NCBI GenBank assembly: GCA_032358165.1
Contig: JAALGY010000041.1
Location: forward strand, 2,232,001 to 2,296,000
Length of the DNA: 64,000 bases
Reading direction: 5' to 3'
From: Diplosphaera chodatii
Lineage: Eukaryota; Chlorophyta; Trebouxiophyceae; Prasiolales; Stichococcaceae
The position numbers were made by a program, and so were the translations under genes. Each line of letters starts with the position of its first letter. The first letter of the stretch is position 1. Of this stretch, positions 44,943 through 56,969 are shown in pieces. Below the pieces are notes generated by a model. It saw only the letters and a list, made by a program, of their open reading frames with translations, was not told where the DNA came from and made no database searches.

Positions 44943-47226
44943 ATGAGTGCTGCCACCGCAGCCTATGTGCAGGTGCAGCGATACAGTTGTGATCCTGGCC
45001 AAATGAACCACATATGTCACATTCGTGTTGCATGCATGTGCACAGCTCATACCCAGCAGCGAGCGACAGTGTCAGCTCATGCATCATGCGTCGCAGGAGG
45101 AGGCCACGATCGCCATTGAGCTGCTGCAGAACCTGACGAAACGCGATCCGCCACGATGGCCATGCGGCCAGATGAACCCCAAGCCGCTCAAGGCCTGCCG
45201 GGTACGGCCGGGATGAGACCCCCCAACTGACATGTTCCCTGCTGAGATGTCAACACACGGCGAGCGCCGCGGTGATTTGAACCGGCCTCAGGGTTGCCAC
45301 GCTGATGTCGGAACATGCAAAGGAAGACAGTGTGCGCATTGACTGTGTGCAGGGGGTCTTCTTCTATCACACCCAGAAGATGGGGCTGGGGCTGGGTGTC
45401 AAGTGGGGCCGAGGCTGGCTGCTCATGCGCACAGGTGCCACGCAGCAGATGAGCATCGCCTCGCATCGCTGCACAGCAGCCAGCTGTCTTGCTTGCCAGC
45501 TGCATTCCTCCCGACAGGAGACATGCAGTCACAGCAAAAATGGCAGGGCAGTCCGCTTGGGCCACCCATCGTGCTCCTACCAGATGCAGCACAGGCAGCA
45601 CACGTCAGGCAGCCCCAACCATGCGGGTGTTACGACACAGGGCTGGACCCGCCTGCCTGGACGCCGCCGGTCTTCTACAAGGTGCTGGAGGGCTCCATAG
45701 GGTTCACAGCAGGTGAGGCTTGTGGCTGTGGACAAACGGCACCGCACACCACCTCAGTGCCACTTTGCCAATGCCAGGATGTGCTGTGCCATCACACACT
45801 GGTCGTCCACACGCCTCCGCAAATGTGTCTGGCAGGCGCGGGCGGGTCCTCGACGCTTATCGCGCTCGGCACCGACGCCGCGGTGGAGGCCTTTTGCAGC
45901 GGCAAGGCTGTGCTGGGCGACGACTTCAGCCTGTCGCTAGGTGCTGCTGCCCTCGCTCGCTCGTCAAATGTTGCCGGTGGGCAGCGAGGCCTGCAACCTG
46001 GAGCAGCGCCATCGATACCACAGTAGTGTCCCTTGCAATCGCGCAGGCGGCATGGACGACAGCGCCGACTCCTCCAATGCCTTCGACCGTAGCTGGAAGG
46101 AGAGCATCGCGTGGACCATTGCTGATGGCCTGATGATGGACGCCAGCCTGACTGGTGCGCAAACTCATCGACTGGTCAGAAGCAGCATCCCCTTCTGCAA
46201 CAGCTCGGCAGCTTTCCATGATGGTTAGCCAAAGTCCAGTGTCGCGGCATCGCAGGTGGTGACATCAAGGGTGTGTCTGCTTGCGTTGCTGGCCACACCT
46301 GAGAATCCGTTTGTCAGTATGTGCAGGCGGCAGGATCACAGTGGACAACGAGCACAACCATGCGCTGTATGGCCCCACAGCGTCGCCCACCATGGTGAGG
46401 CGCTCCCGTGGACCAAGTGTAGACCGTACATGTCATGCTGGGGACACAGCCGCTTGGAGAGGATGGCAGCGCAGCTCTAACTCAAACTGTGCATCACCCT
46501 GATGGCCCCCGAAACACTGCTGCTGCAGATTCTGGTGACAGCGGAGACCCGGAAGCAGCCGGAGGGCTTCAAGGGGGTGTACAAAGAGCTCAACCGGATC
46601 ATCGCCACGGCAGGTTCGGATCCGCGGAAGTTCGGCGGCTTCGAGAAGCACTGGCACCCGCAGAAGGTGCGATCGGCTCCGCCAGATAGTGTAGGATGTG
46701 TGGCTAGTGGGCAGAGTGCTTGGACAGATTCACACAGGCAACTGAACATTTTAAGATGTGCACCTGGAGGTGACTGGCCAGCTGTGCACCATGTTGGCAG
46801 ACTGCAGCAGTTGATGTCTATGAGGTACACTTGAAATTCGCAAGGGCCAGGCGACAGCGCTGGAACACTCATGCATATCGCTCTGCCGCAGGTGTTGAGG
46901 CAGCCGTCAACCGAGCAGCACCTGGCGACAGGCTCAGCGGCACCCGGCACAGAGGAGAACCCACTTGTGCAGGTTCGCATGTCGCCTCACATGCCAGGCG
47001 CTATGACGGAGGGGTCCCTGGACATTACGGGAGACGTTGGTTGCTGCTGGCAACACGGATGGGTGTGTAACAACCTCCTTCAGACAAACGTATCATACCT
47101 GTGATCAGAGTGTACTTGCAAATGCAGCCGGTGGGCGGGGTCAACAAGGCAGGCACCGGTGCTCCCGCCTCAGCGGAGGAGAAGCAGGGCTTGCTGTCGA
47201 GCCCGTCGCATTCAAAGCAGGCGTGA
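44943..47226 (+). CDS. SYLF-domain (Ysc84/DUF500-type) lipid-binding protein
   Basis: Ten exons close in phase: 44943-44972, 45097-45201, 45353-45434, 45641-45712, 45836-45940, 46047-46154, 46327-46394, 46529-46666, 46892-46972 (or to 47035), 47128-47226 (TGA); about 295 aa. The start is MSAATAAYVQ on a 30-base exon. SYLF pattern: PKPLKACRGVFFYHTQKMG, LGVKWGRGWLLMR, DPPAWTPPVFYKVLEGSIGF, STLIALGTDAAVEAF, GKAVLGDDFSL, RITVDNEHNHALYG. In yeast Ysc84 and animal SH3YL1 this domain binds phosphoinositides and actin at endocytic sites; here no SH3 or FYVE partner domain is present. A hydrophilic C-terminus follows (GVYKELNRIIATAGSDPRKF). Function in algae is unknown; a membrane-trafficking role is inference. 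Confidence 0.8.
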
Positions 47227-47987
47227 ACGATCAGTGGCCGGCGTCATATCGGCAGATCTGGCAGCAATGTACTCGTGCAGTGGCAAACTGAGGTCTGCCG
47301 TGGTGCCGGCTGGCGTGGGGCAAGGCTGCAGGCAATTGCCGCGGCCTGCGCTGGCAGCAGCACACCTTCATGTGGTGTTGGGGGGACTTGACGTCATTAA
47401 TCGCCATTGCACCAGACGCTCTGCACCAGCAGGGCATGGGCCTGACAGCGGCCGTGCACTGGGTCAGCCATTTAGCAGACAGCGCATCAGCGGATGGGAT
47501 GTCAGGGTGACCACTGTGTGATGCAGACTGCAGTTCAGAAGCAGCACAGCAGCCAGGTCCTATGTTTACATCAGCTACTCTGAGGCACGCTCTGCACACA
47601 GTAAGGGTATGTACATAGAACAGCGTTGTTGTCAGTCAGGATTGACATTCCGTCAGTGCTTTGGATGAGAATGCAACATTTGACATGCAGTTTCGGTATG
47701 TGATGATGTGCTTGCTGTGTAGTCGTTCCATTCTTTAAACACACTGGCAGAGTCGACGGTAAAACGAGGATCACAGTTCCTAGAAGCGACAAAGAGCAAG
47801 CAGCCCAATTCTGAGATGCACACTTCGGTCCAAGGCGCCGGCTCACTGGCAGCATTCGTTTCTGCAGTGGCGACGTGTGGGGTATGCTGCAAAACAATAT
47901 CAAACCTTAAACAGCCACAACGCAACCAAACCACCTTGCAGGTCTGCCCTTATAACCCCTTGCACGAACCCCAGCCACATGCTGACA
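47227..47987. other. Convergent 3' intergenic region
   Basis: Holds the 3' UTRs of the SYLF gene (+) and the AZG permease gene (-). AT-richer, no coding features. A reverse TGTAA lies at 47566-47570, about 420 bases from the permease stop. Confidence 0.4.
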
Positions 47988-50900
47988 TCACTCAGCTAGG
48001 TGCCCCGACTTGTAGGTTTTGGTCGCCAGCAGCTTTGCTCGGCGCCGGGCGCTGGGGTCGTCCTCCGCGTCAGCCTCCGCCTGCGCCTGCTCCAGGGCCT
48101 CAGCCCGAGCATGCCGCACCTGCAACCACATCGCACGCCAAACCTCAACGCACGATCCCAGGTATGCTCATTCATAACGCATCTGTAGCATGTCTACATC
48201 GCCATGGCCATGCAGTCAGCCCAGTGAAGGGTCCTGCACTCAGTCCGGTAAAGGGTCCTGCACTGCCTCCGGTGCAGTGGGTGAAAAGTTCACCGACACT
48301 GGTTCTGGGGCTTCCGAGGATACTTCCTCAGCATGCTCCCGCCGGTGCGGCTTGTGCGGCTGGCTCTTTGGCAGCAATGGCCCGGGCTGCGCAGCAAACT
48401 CGATACCAGTCATGACGAATCTCAGCTACTTGAACAGCGCCAACAGGCATCGAACAACTGGTGACTGATGCCGCCGACTGTGTCGACCCTGTAACAATGG
48501 TTTGCCACAGTGGCACATGGGGCAAGGCTGGGGGCTGCAAACACCAGCGGCATGCAGCTTTGGTGGTCGCACCAGCATTGCTGGGGGCGCCTGTGAAGAG
48601 TTCATCGCCAGCTGCGCAGCATGGAGGCTGTCACTGCGCTCGGCGCTGCCGCTGCCGCTGCCTTTGCTGCCGAAGCTGCTGGTGGGGTACGGCCCTGGGG
48701 AACCAGCAGATTCCAAGACGTCACATGGCGGTGACACCACGGACACCACAAAGGGCAGGGCATCTGAAGGAACCACTTGCACCGTATCAAGCAGTGGTCT
48801 GACGAGTATACACACAGGAGTGGAAGGATGGAGGAGATTCACAATGACAGACCTGCAAGCCGCTGCCATGCCTCCGAGGGCTGCCGGTCTGGCGGTGCAT
48901 CTGCCCCCGGGTCAGACTCCTGCCCCGATGGGAGCGATGACAGCTGCCGCGCCGCATCTGGCCCCATGTCCCGCACTGTCAACTCATTGGCCGCCTGCAG
49001 TCGCACGGAGCAACCAAGTTTTGCAGACGACCATGGCAGTGCACCGGTGAGAGGCTGCTGCCGCTATGTTGCCATGTCAACGAGCAGAACTGCATCGTGA
49101 GGTCACTGCGTGTCCAACATGATACCAACAGCAACATCACGCTGTGACAAAGCGCAGCCGCAGCTGCAACCCACCTCGTTGGCCGTCCCGCTCGAGGCGT
49201 TGCTGTGGCCCCGAGACATGGGGCGGCCCGCCCCGCCGCCCCAGGGCTGCTGCCCGCTGAACCGCTTCTCCGGCGAAGCTGGTTCGGCTGCCCGCGGTGC
49301 GAATGCCGACGGCTGCTGCCTCAGCCGCTGCTGCTGCAGCTGGTGCGCGCTGTCTGGCGGCCGCTCGCTGCTGCCGGTGCTGCCGCGCTCTGAGGGCGCT
49401 GACGATGGCTCCGATGCCGCCACGCCCGCTGCAGAGAAGATCGCCCGCATGGCGGGCAGCTTCTGCAGATGCCAAGTCCCGAAAATGATAGTTGTCCTCG
49501 AACCAGGCTGCTTGAATGTGTGGCTGATGGTGTTAGGTGCTGCCGAGTCCCTTGTTAGATGACAACATCAACGCCTGGTCGTGACACGACGCCACTAGTG
49601 CCGCCAGCTTCCCTTGCAACTTGTTGCGATATTGCGCGCCAGCAGATTCAGGTGTTGTCTAACACAACGTGAGACATTACACCAACCTGTGCTGCTGGAG
49701 TGTAGCTGCCGGTGCGCTGTGCAACGTGCGTGGCGCCCAGATTGCGCATCGTCAGCTCGTTCACATCGGCCGGGTCCGCAGCATCCTGCACAGCAGAGGT
49801 CGCCCCGTTTTAGGCATGGCATTTCTGGATTGAACATTGTTAAGCTGGCCCTTTCAAGCATGCCACCCCATGCTGGCATCACCACCGCGCAGTTGCTGGC
49901 ATCTTAGACAATAGGTGACAACAACAAGGGGATACTGCACATCAAACCAAGGCCAGCAGGGTCTTAATGATGTGTCTATTATTACCGGGTCCACAGGGCT
50001 GGCGTCCAGGGCGGGCGTCACCGCGGGGGTGGACGGGGCGGAGTCGCTGCCGCCGGCGCTGCTGGCGGTGTAGTTGTTGGGCGCCGCCTCGAAGGACTTG
50101 GCGCTGCTGTGCCGCTGCACCAGCGGCTTGCCCACACTGCAGCCGCGGCAAACGGCTGCAGGTCAACATCCATACACACAGGAGCTCTGTGGTGAGTCGT
50201 CGAAGCCAGAGGTACACAGGCCTTGGGGATCGCTGCTGACGAAAAGGATGGTTCAGGGCCTTGCTGAGCTGGTTCTGCTGATGCTCAGCGGCAGTAGCAG
50301 CAGTGCCTTGACGCTTCAATTCAGCCTTGCATATTTGTTCTCCAGACTGCCCATACAACACCCCTCAAAGCATGACATTTACATTGACATTCCGGTGGGA
50401 GTACCAGAGGCCCACTTCGACTTTCTGCCAGACGGGAGCTTGAAGACTACGAGGCGAAAATTGCCGCCTTACCCTGCTGTCGGCGCGGTGGGTTCCTTGT
50501 CATCGTCATCATCGCCGCCCCACGCATCTTCGAAGGCCTGCAGGGTGCGGCGGGGGCGTCTCGGCACGTTCGACTCCGTGGCCCGCCGTGGCCTGCCGTC
50601 TGCGCCTGCAAGATAATTCAGTAGGAAGTAAGGTGCTGCCCTCAACCTACCTGACCACAAGATCAGACTGTGAAAGTGAGCATGCTGTCATTGCCAGGTA
50701 GTGTCAATGGGCGACGTGTCGGCTAGGTTTGACACGAAATTGCCACAACTTGGGGAGAAGCATGCACCAGTGAAGTGCAAGCTGTACAGGTCTATGATGC
50801 AGGGGCATGCACCGGCATAGGGCCTGACAACCATCAGAGCACGTGAATATCAGGCCGGACCTGTCGGCAGGTGCCGCAGTGGCGAGGCTGGTGATGACTG

Positions 50901-53900
50901 ACGCCCGACCAGGCCCGAGCCAGGAGCCTTGGGAGTGGATCCGCCTACGGCACAGCAGCCACCAGCAAGTTTACACGTTTGCATGGAGTGTGCAGATCCT
51001 TCGGCAGTTTGGTTGAGGAGCAGCTGCGCTGGACAGCAATGAAGCACCGCCACTTGTATGAAGCCCCACCTGTCATGAAGGTGTCTGAGTGGCGGCCATT
51101 TGCGTGCGTGGGGCTCGCCACTGGGGACGCATCTGGCATGCCGTGCTGTGACACAAATTGCCCGACGTCGCCGCTGGAGCTGCCCTGTAGCGCCGCCGCC
51201 GCCGCACCCCCACCATGCTGTGTACACACATCACATCTGAGATGGCAGGCACCTTCCAACACCAGGCTGTCCGACAGCAGCTGGCATCATGCCTTACACC
51301 AGCGCTCAGCAAAGGTGGTCATTAGAGCACAGTGTGTATTGCACACCTACACCTGTCACAAAAGCCCTCTCTGTTGAGCATGGCCAGATCTGCCATGTGC
51401 ACCTGCGAGTTGTTTGGGGTGCGGCGGGGCGTCCGCCCGCCGTCAGTGCTGGCTGTGAGGCTGTTGGCTGCGCTGCGGCCGCCTGCAACACGAGGGACAG
51501 CTGCCATGTAAGCAAGTGTCACGAATCTGAGGCACATGCTTTGGTGGGTGCCCCAGCACAAGAGCGGAGAGCTCAGCTCGGACTGCAGCAAAGTCTGAAC
51601 TGCTCGCTCCCGCGACAAACCTCATGTCGCTAAGCGGTTCAGTTACCAGCTCCACAGACATGTACTGGCGTCAGCTTGTGGTGCTGGCAGCATGCTGCAC
51701 AAACAGCACCACCGCCACCGGCTGCCAGGTGCCATGTCCACACAGCAGCAGCGTAGGCACAGGTCGCAAGTAAACCTAAACCCTGACTCACCGCGGTTGG
51801 AGCCGAGGGGGGGCTTGCCGCCGCGCACGCTGCCGTTGAGCGCGGCGGTGCTGGCGCCGTGCACGCTGCCGTCGGCGGAGGGGGGGCTCCCGTCCTCCGT
51901 GTCGCCTTTACCCTTCATGCGGAAGGTGTAGCTGAGCTTGGGCGACACGTTGCCGTCGTCGCCGCCATGCTGGTGCCGCTGCAGAGGAACTCACTCGATG
52001 TCAGGCTGTGCAACCGCATGCACACAGCAGAATACGAGGCGGCAGGGGCAAGCCCGCCTCGCATGCGCTCTACATGCGCTCAGCGTGGGTTCCACCTCCC
52101 ATCTTCCGCTGCTACACCGAGTCCAGGGGCCAGGGCAGCAACTGCATTGGCTGGCAGCAGGGCCCAAACACATAAAAAGGAAGCAGCGGCGTGTTCTGAT
52201 GCTGTCCTGCCAAGCCGTGATGGAGAGAACAGACAGTTTGATGGGCACGGGCAGCATGGAGGAGTGTTTGGGAGGGTAGGGCTTACGTGGCGGACGTGCG
52301 CCACCCACTGCGGCAGCGACTTGGCGCCCGTCGTCATGTTGTCCAGCAGCCAGTTGGTGCCGTTGATGATGATGTAAGCGGCCAGCCCCGCGACCACGCC
52401 GTACGCGATGGAGTACGTCAGCGGCATGACCGCCAGCGTCAGGAAAGCCGGGATGGCCTGCACACGCATTGCAGCAATGGCCGTCAGGTGGCTACCCTTG
52501 TGTAAAAAGTATGCAGATAACAGTGGTGCCAGGAGATTGGCATCAGCACCACTGCAACGGCATTCATGCTGGTCGCCGACTCCACATGTTTGGGAGCCAC
52601 TGGGCGGGATAGCATGTGATGCAAGACACAGGTGCACAAAGATAAGGTGCAGCTGATTTTTGCCTGGCAGTGGCAGCAGCAGACGAACAAACCTGGCCGA
52701 TGCGGTCCCAGGGGATCTTGGCCACGTTGGCAACCATCAGTGCGCCCACGATGAGCAGCGCGCCGCCCACTGCGTACGGCGGGATGTTTGCTGCGATGCA
52801 AAGGAGAAACAGTCAGCGCCTCCTGCAGGCGCCCGCACGCTTCACCCCCAAAGCAGCACACCTGACATGCAATGGACCGCTTTCCTGCGCATGCAGACCA
52901 GGCAGAGGGGCTGAGGCGGCTACGCATGCTGCAGGGTGCACATCCTGTCGGTCTGCACAGCACATGCACGATCGAGCTGTGCAACAGGGACGGGCACAGG
53001 GAGCGGCGCAGCCACCCTGCGCGCAACCACGCACGCTCTTGGCCTCACGCTCTTGGCCCCAAAACCCTAAACGCTCAACAACAGCGGGCAGGGTGGCCGG
53101 GGCGCTCACAGAGCACGGGCACGAAGAACAGCGCGATGAAGAAGTAGAAGGCGCAGGTCAGGGCGGTGATGCCGGTGCGGCCGCCCTCCCGGATGCCGGC
53201 CGCGGACTCGATGTAGGTGGCGATGGGGGAGGTGCCCATCAGGCTGCCCGCCACCGTGGCGAGGCCGTCCACCACGAAGGTCGCCTGCTGCCGCGGGAAC
53301 TGCTTCTTCTCGTTCACGAAGCCAGGAATGAAGTTGTTCATGAAGTTGGCCATCGAGAACAGGGTCCCGGTGGTGTCCAGGAAGTCGACATACAGGAACG
53401 TCAGCATTGCCAGCCACAGATGGCCGTTGGCGAAGCCGTGGAAGTCCAGCGCCAGGCCGGTCTTAGAGACGCTGGGCGCGCGCACGATCTGCTTGAAGTT
53501 CTGCAGCCGCGCCTCGCCGCCCGGGTACGGGCTGCCGGCGCCAAAGTAGCTGGCGCCGTGGCCCGGGATCCACGCGATCACCGTCACAAACACGATGCCC
53601 ACCATAATGGACCCCTTGACGCGGCGCTGCAGCATGATGGCAGAGATGCAGAAGCCCGCGATGCCAAGCCACATGGTGGCGGACTCCATGCGGCCGTGCA
53701 GGCACGCGTAGTTGGGGGAGCCCGCCCCCAGCACCGACTCCACCGCCGTGCCGTTGGCGGCCAGCGTGCACACCTGCGACGAGTTGCGCACCACGAACGT
53801 CGGCGCCTGGTACTGCGCCGGGCACCCACCTGCACCAACAGGCGCGCACATCAACGGGTGTTCCCGAGCAGCGCGGTGCAAGGATGAATCTGACAACACC

Positions 53901-55653
53901 ATGTGTGCTAGTGCACAGTTGTCCTATCAGCTGGGGAAGTGTGAACACGAGCAACCAAGCAGAGGCACGATAGCATCACCGTGCGCCCCGCCGGATGCAA
54001 GCGCAGCAAGCGGTGCTGTCCGCTTGGTCATGCAGGGGGAGCAGGCGCACACCGAGGGTCACGACGCTGGTGGGGCTGTAGGTTGAGACGCCCAGGCCCT
54101 GCTGCGCCTGCAGGCCGATGAACGCCAGGAACAGGCCGATGCCGGAGCTGGTGGCCAGCATGATGGACCTGCGAACATGGTGTGCAGGCTTGCGAAAGGC
54201 GGTCGGCACCATCAAATGGCCGCCAGGTGTACACATCAGGCGTCAGACGCCGGGACCTCGGCAGCTTACGCACACGCTGCAGTAGCGATGACTGCCACCA
54301 ACGAGCAATTCAGTGGAGCAGCGGGTAAATGTCTGGGAGGCCAGAAATTGCCGCCTGCACAGCAGCGTCTGCAGTGGAGCGCCTGTCAGCGGGCGCACCT
54401 GGGCACGAGCTTGATGATGGCGGCGCGCACGCCCGTCACCGCGAGCAGCACGAACAGCCACCCCTCTACGAAGATGCCGGCAAGCGCCTCCTCGTACGGC
54501 ACGTTCCCCGTGCCACGGTAGCCGACCACCGAGCTGGCGAAGTATGCGTTCAGGCCCATCCTGCAGCAGGCACAGCGCCACAGGTGGGCCGACTGTGCCC
54601 ATCGTGCAATGTGTACAGACAGCACTTCGCATTGGTTCTGGCATCCATCCCCCACACTTTTCTCAGGAAAGAACGCGCAGCAGTCGAGACTGCCAGACAT
54701 GAAGCCCTGCAGTGTGTGCTATCCACCCCTATTAGCTACCATGCGGCTGCAGGCTGGCGCTCCCAGATCTGTCTGTGACTGGCAGCACAACACCTAGCTG
54801 CCGCAATTGCTACTGCACCCTGCGCGGCTGCTCACCCGGGCGCTAGCGCAAGCGGCATGTTGGCCATGGCACCCATGATGAAGCATGCCACGATGCTGCT
54901 GGCTGCTGTCGCCGTCACCAGATCCTGCCGCACCTCTTGCTGCAGTTACGGGTGGCAACGGCAGGGTTAGGGTTGTGGGAATGATGACTGGCAGGGTTGC
55001 ACGCGATTGCAAGTGTGAGATACATGCGCATGCTGGCACTAGATTTTCGAGCATCGTCTGTAGGAGTTCAGCCGTAGTCGAAGCAAGCAAGGGCGTGGGG
55101 GCACATGTGCAAAGTGCGCACCACACATGCCAGGTAGCCCGGGTCAAAAAAGCGGCAGTCAAAGCCCTTGTCTGGCCCCTGCGGCAGCAAGCACACTATC
55201 CCTGCATGCCTGCCACGGCGCTCGCTCTGATGATACACTGCTGGCCAACATAAGACTGGTGCCTTCTGGGTGACTGCCGAATGTCACTCACCGTGCAGTC
55301 TGCTGAGCTGCAGGGGCCGCCCGTGTCGGCAATGATGTTGGCGTTGACCGCCATGATGTACGCCATCTGCATCAGCCCCAGATGAGAACGTGTGGGCCTG
55401 CAGGCATGATGTTCTACGACGACAGTGCCGGCGAAGTGCCACATCAACCACAACCCACCGTCAGGAAGGTGACGGTCCCAGCGCGCAGCTCCAGCGTGAA
55501 GGTGGACTTGCGCCCCTCCAGGTCGAAGTACCGGCCCACCTGGAGGCAAAGACAGGCGGCACTGAGGAATTGGCTGCGCTGCAGGCTGCGCTGGAGGGTT
55601 TCTGGTGCACCACGGGATGCCGCAGTTTGACAAACTCTCGGGGCTGCACCCAT
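47988..55653 (-). CDS. AZG-type purine permease (NCS2/AzgA family) with long hydrophilic C-terminal tail
   Basis: Nineteen exons close in phase. Transport part: 55653-55459, 55366-55292, 54939-54836, 54560-54399, 54168-54053, 53829-53110, 52790-52693, 52457-52287. Signatures: [117 protein letters not shown]. These match plant AZG1/2 and fungal AzgA adenine/guanine/hypoxanthine-proton symporters, about 550 aa, plasma membrane expected. Eleven more exons follow (51978-51792, 51482-51403, 51217-51070, 50605-50473, 50136-49986, 49785-49687, 49462-49175, 48994-48853, 48694-48542, 48386-48294, 48119-47988). They code about 535 Ser/Ala/Gly/Gln/acidic residues ending GHLAE. The tail is unusual for the family. 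ATG 55653 is the nearest plausible start; an upstream exon is possible. Confidence 0.88.
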
Positions 55654-56969
55654 GCGGGCCGTCAGCTGGACCGCACTTTCCCCTGCCAGCCTCCGCATGC
55701 ATGCCACTCCTGCTGCCGGAGCCTCTGCCACGATGTCAGGCACCGCTACTGTGCTAGTCAAGTGACGTTGTTTGAGCAAACTTCCAGCTTGGATGCGACA
55801 GCCAAGCGCTTGGCAAGGCCGTGGCGACGCTGCTGCACAACAGCGGTCGCTCTGGGCACTGCCACCAGACGCTGCGGCTGTTGGGCGGCAAGGCCATGAC
55901 ACAAGTAGTAAGCAATCCAGCCTGTAAGCGCAAATGCCGCGATAGGCTGGAAGCGATGTCGTAGAATGCCGAACTGCTAGCAAACGCTAGCAGTGACACA
56001 CGAGCGCGGGCAGCACTGCAAGGATCTTCGCGACCGTTGCAGACACAATGTGCTCCCATCCACTTGGAGGACACGCGCATAGCAATGAGCGGCTCGCTGA
56101 CGCCCTTGCCAGTGGTTTGTGCTCATGTGTGAGCTCTTCCAAAACCTGCTGCAAGCGGCTGGGAGGCTGTCAGCAGCCCTGCAAGCCAGCGCCGCACAGA
56201 CATCCCGAGTGTTACAACACAAACGCTGGCGTCAGCAGCAAAGGTGCGTCCGATCCAGCGCGCCCTGTGTCTGCATCGCCGCCGCCATGACATTCACGTG
56301 CAGCACGTACAGACGCCGCTGGCTGCCCAGCCGCAGCAGATACTGCACTCTTGGCTCTAGCACGACCTAAGGGCACAAGCAACGTGCTTCCAGGCCACGC
56401 GCCATGATCTGCGGAAGTTGCTGCCACATATATGTTTCGTATGAGAGAGACTTTCACAAGCTACGTTCTTGTGCATGGCTGTGCGACAGCCTACCCGTGA
56501 GTTGCCCACAACCTCGTTCAGGCGCTCCAATGAGGCGCCCCACCATTCTTGGAGACCCCTGTAGCTGGCGCCGCAGCTGCGCATGGCTGCGGGTCGCCGT
56601 GAAGCACCGCTGCAGCTACATTCGCTTCATACTACATGCACGCGGCAGTCATGTGTTGTCTTGCGATCTGCAGCGTAAAGCCTCGGTGGAAAGCCCTAAG
56701 ATCTCCCCATGTGAAGACCTAATGTAGAATTCTGACGAGAGCGCACGTGCGCCCTGTGCAGAGGTGCAGCGCTTCTTGCAAGTGACACCAATCCAGCTGG
56801 AAGCCTTTTTGGAGAATACTTACGTGTGTCAGCAATCGTGCTGCTGGTTTGTCACACAAAGCTTGGGGCTGTGAGTTTTGGGTTGCAGTTCAGGTGTAGG
56901 CCACTATGGCCTATTGAGACCTGCTGAGCTGCAAGGTTAATCGAGACACGTCCAGCACACTACCGTGCA
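55654..56969. other. Divergent promoter region
   Basis: About 1.3 kb between the AZG start (-) and the F-box start (+). No reading frame with domain content. Possibly includes an unrecognised 5' exon of the AZG gene. Confidence 0.4.

Noticed and set aside
48502..49050. 182-codon forward frame near the 3' end of the permease gene
   Set aside because: Two phase-matched reverse exons (48994-48853, 48694-48542) occupy this place with proper acceptors and donors; the forward frame has none.
47988..52286. Separate gene downstream of the AZG permease
   Set aside because: Considered because the region is unlike a transporter, but no start codon, promoter-sized gap or poly(A) signal separates it and every exon phase continues from the permease, so one gene is the simpler model.
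52670..53887. 405-codon forward reading frame
   Set aside because: It lies antisense to the large AZG permease exon (53829-53110). High GC at third positions leaves the opposite strand open by chance.
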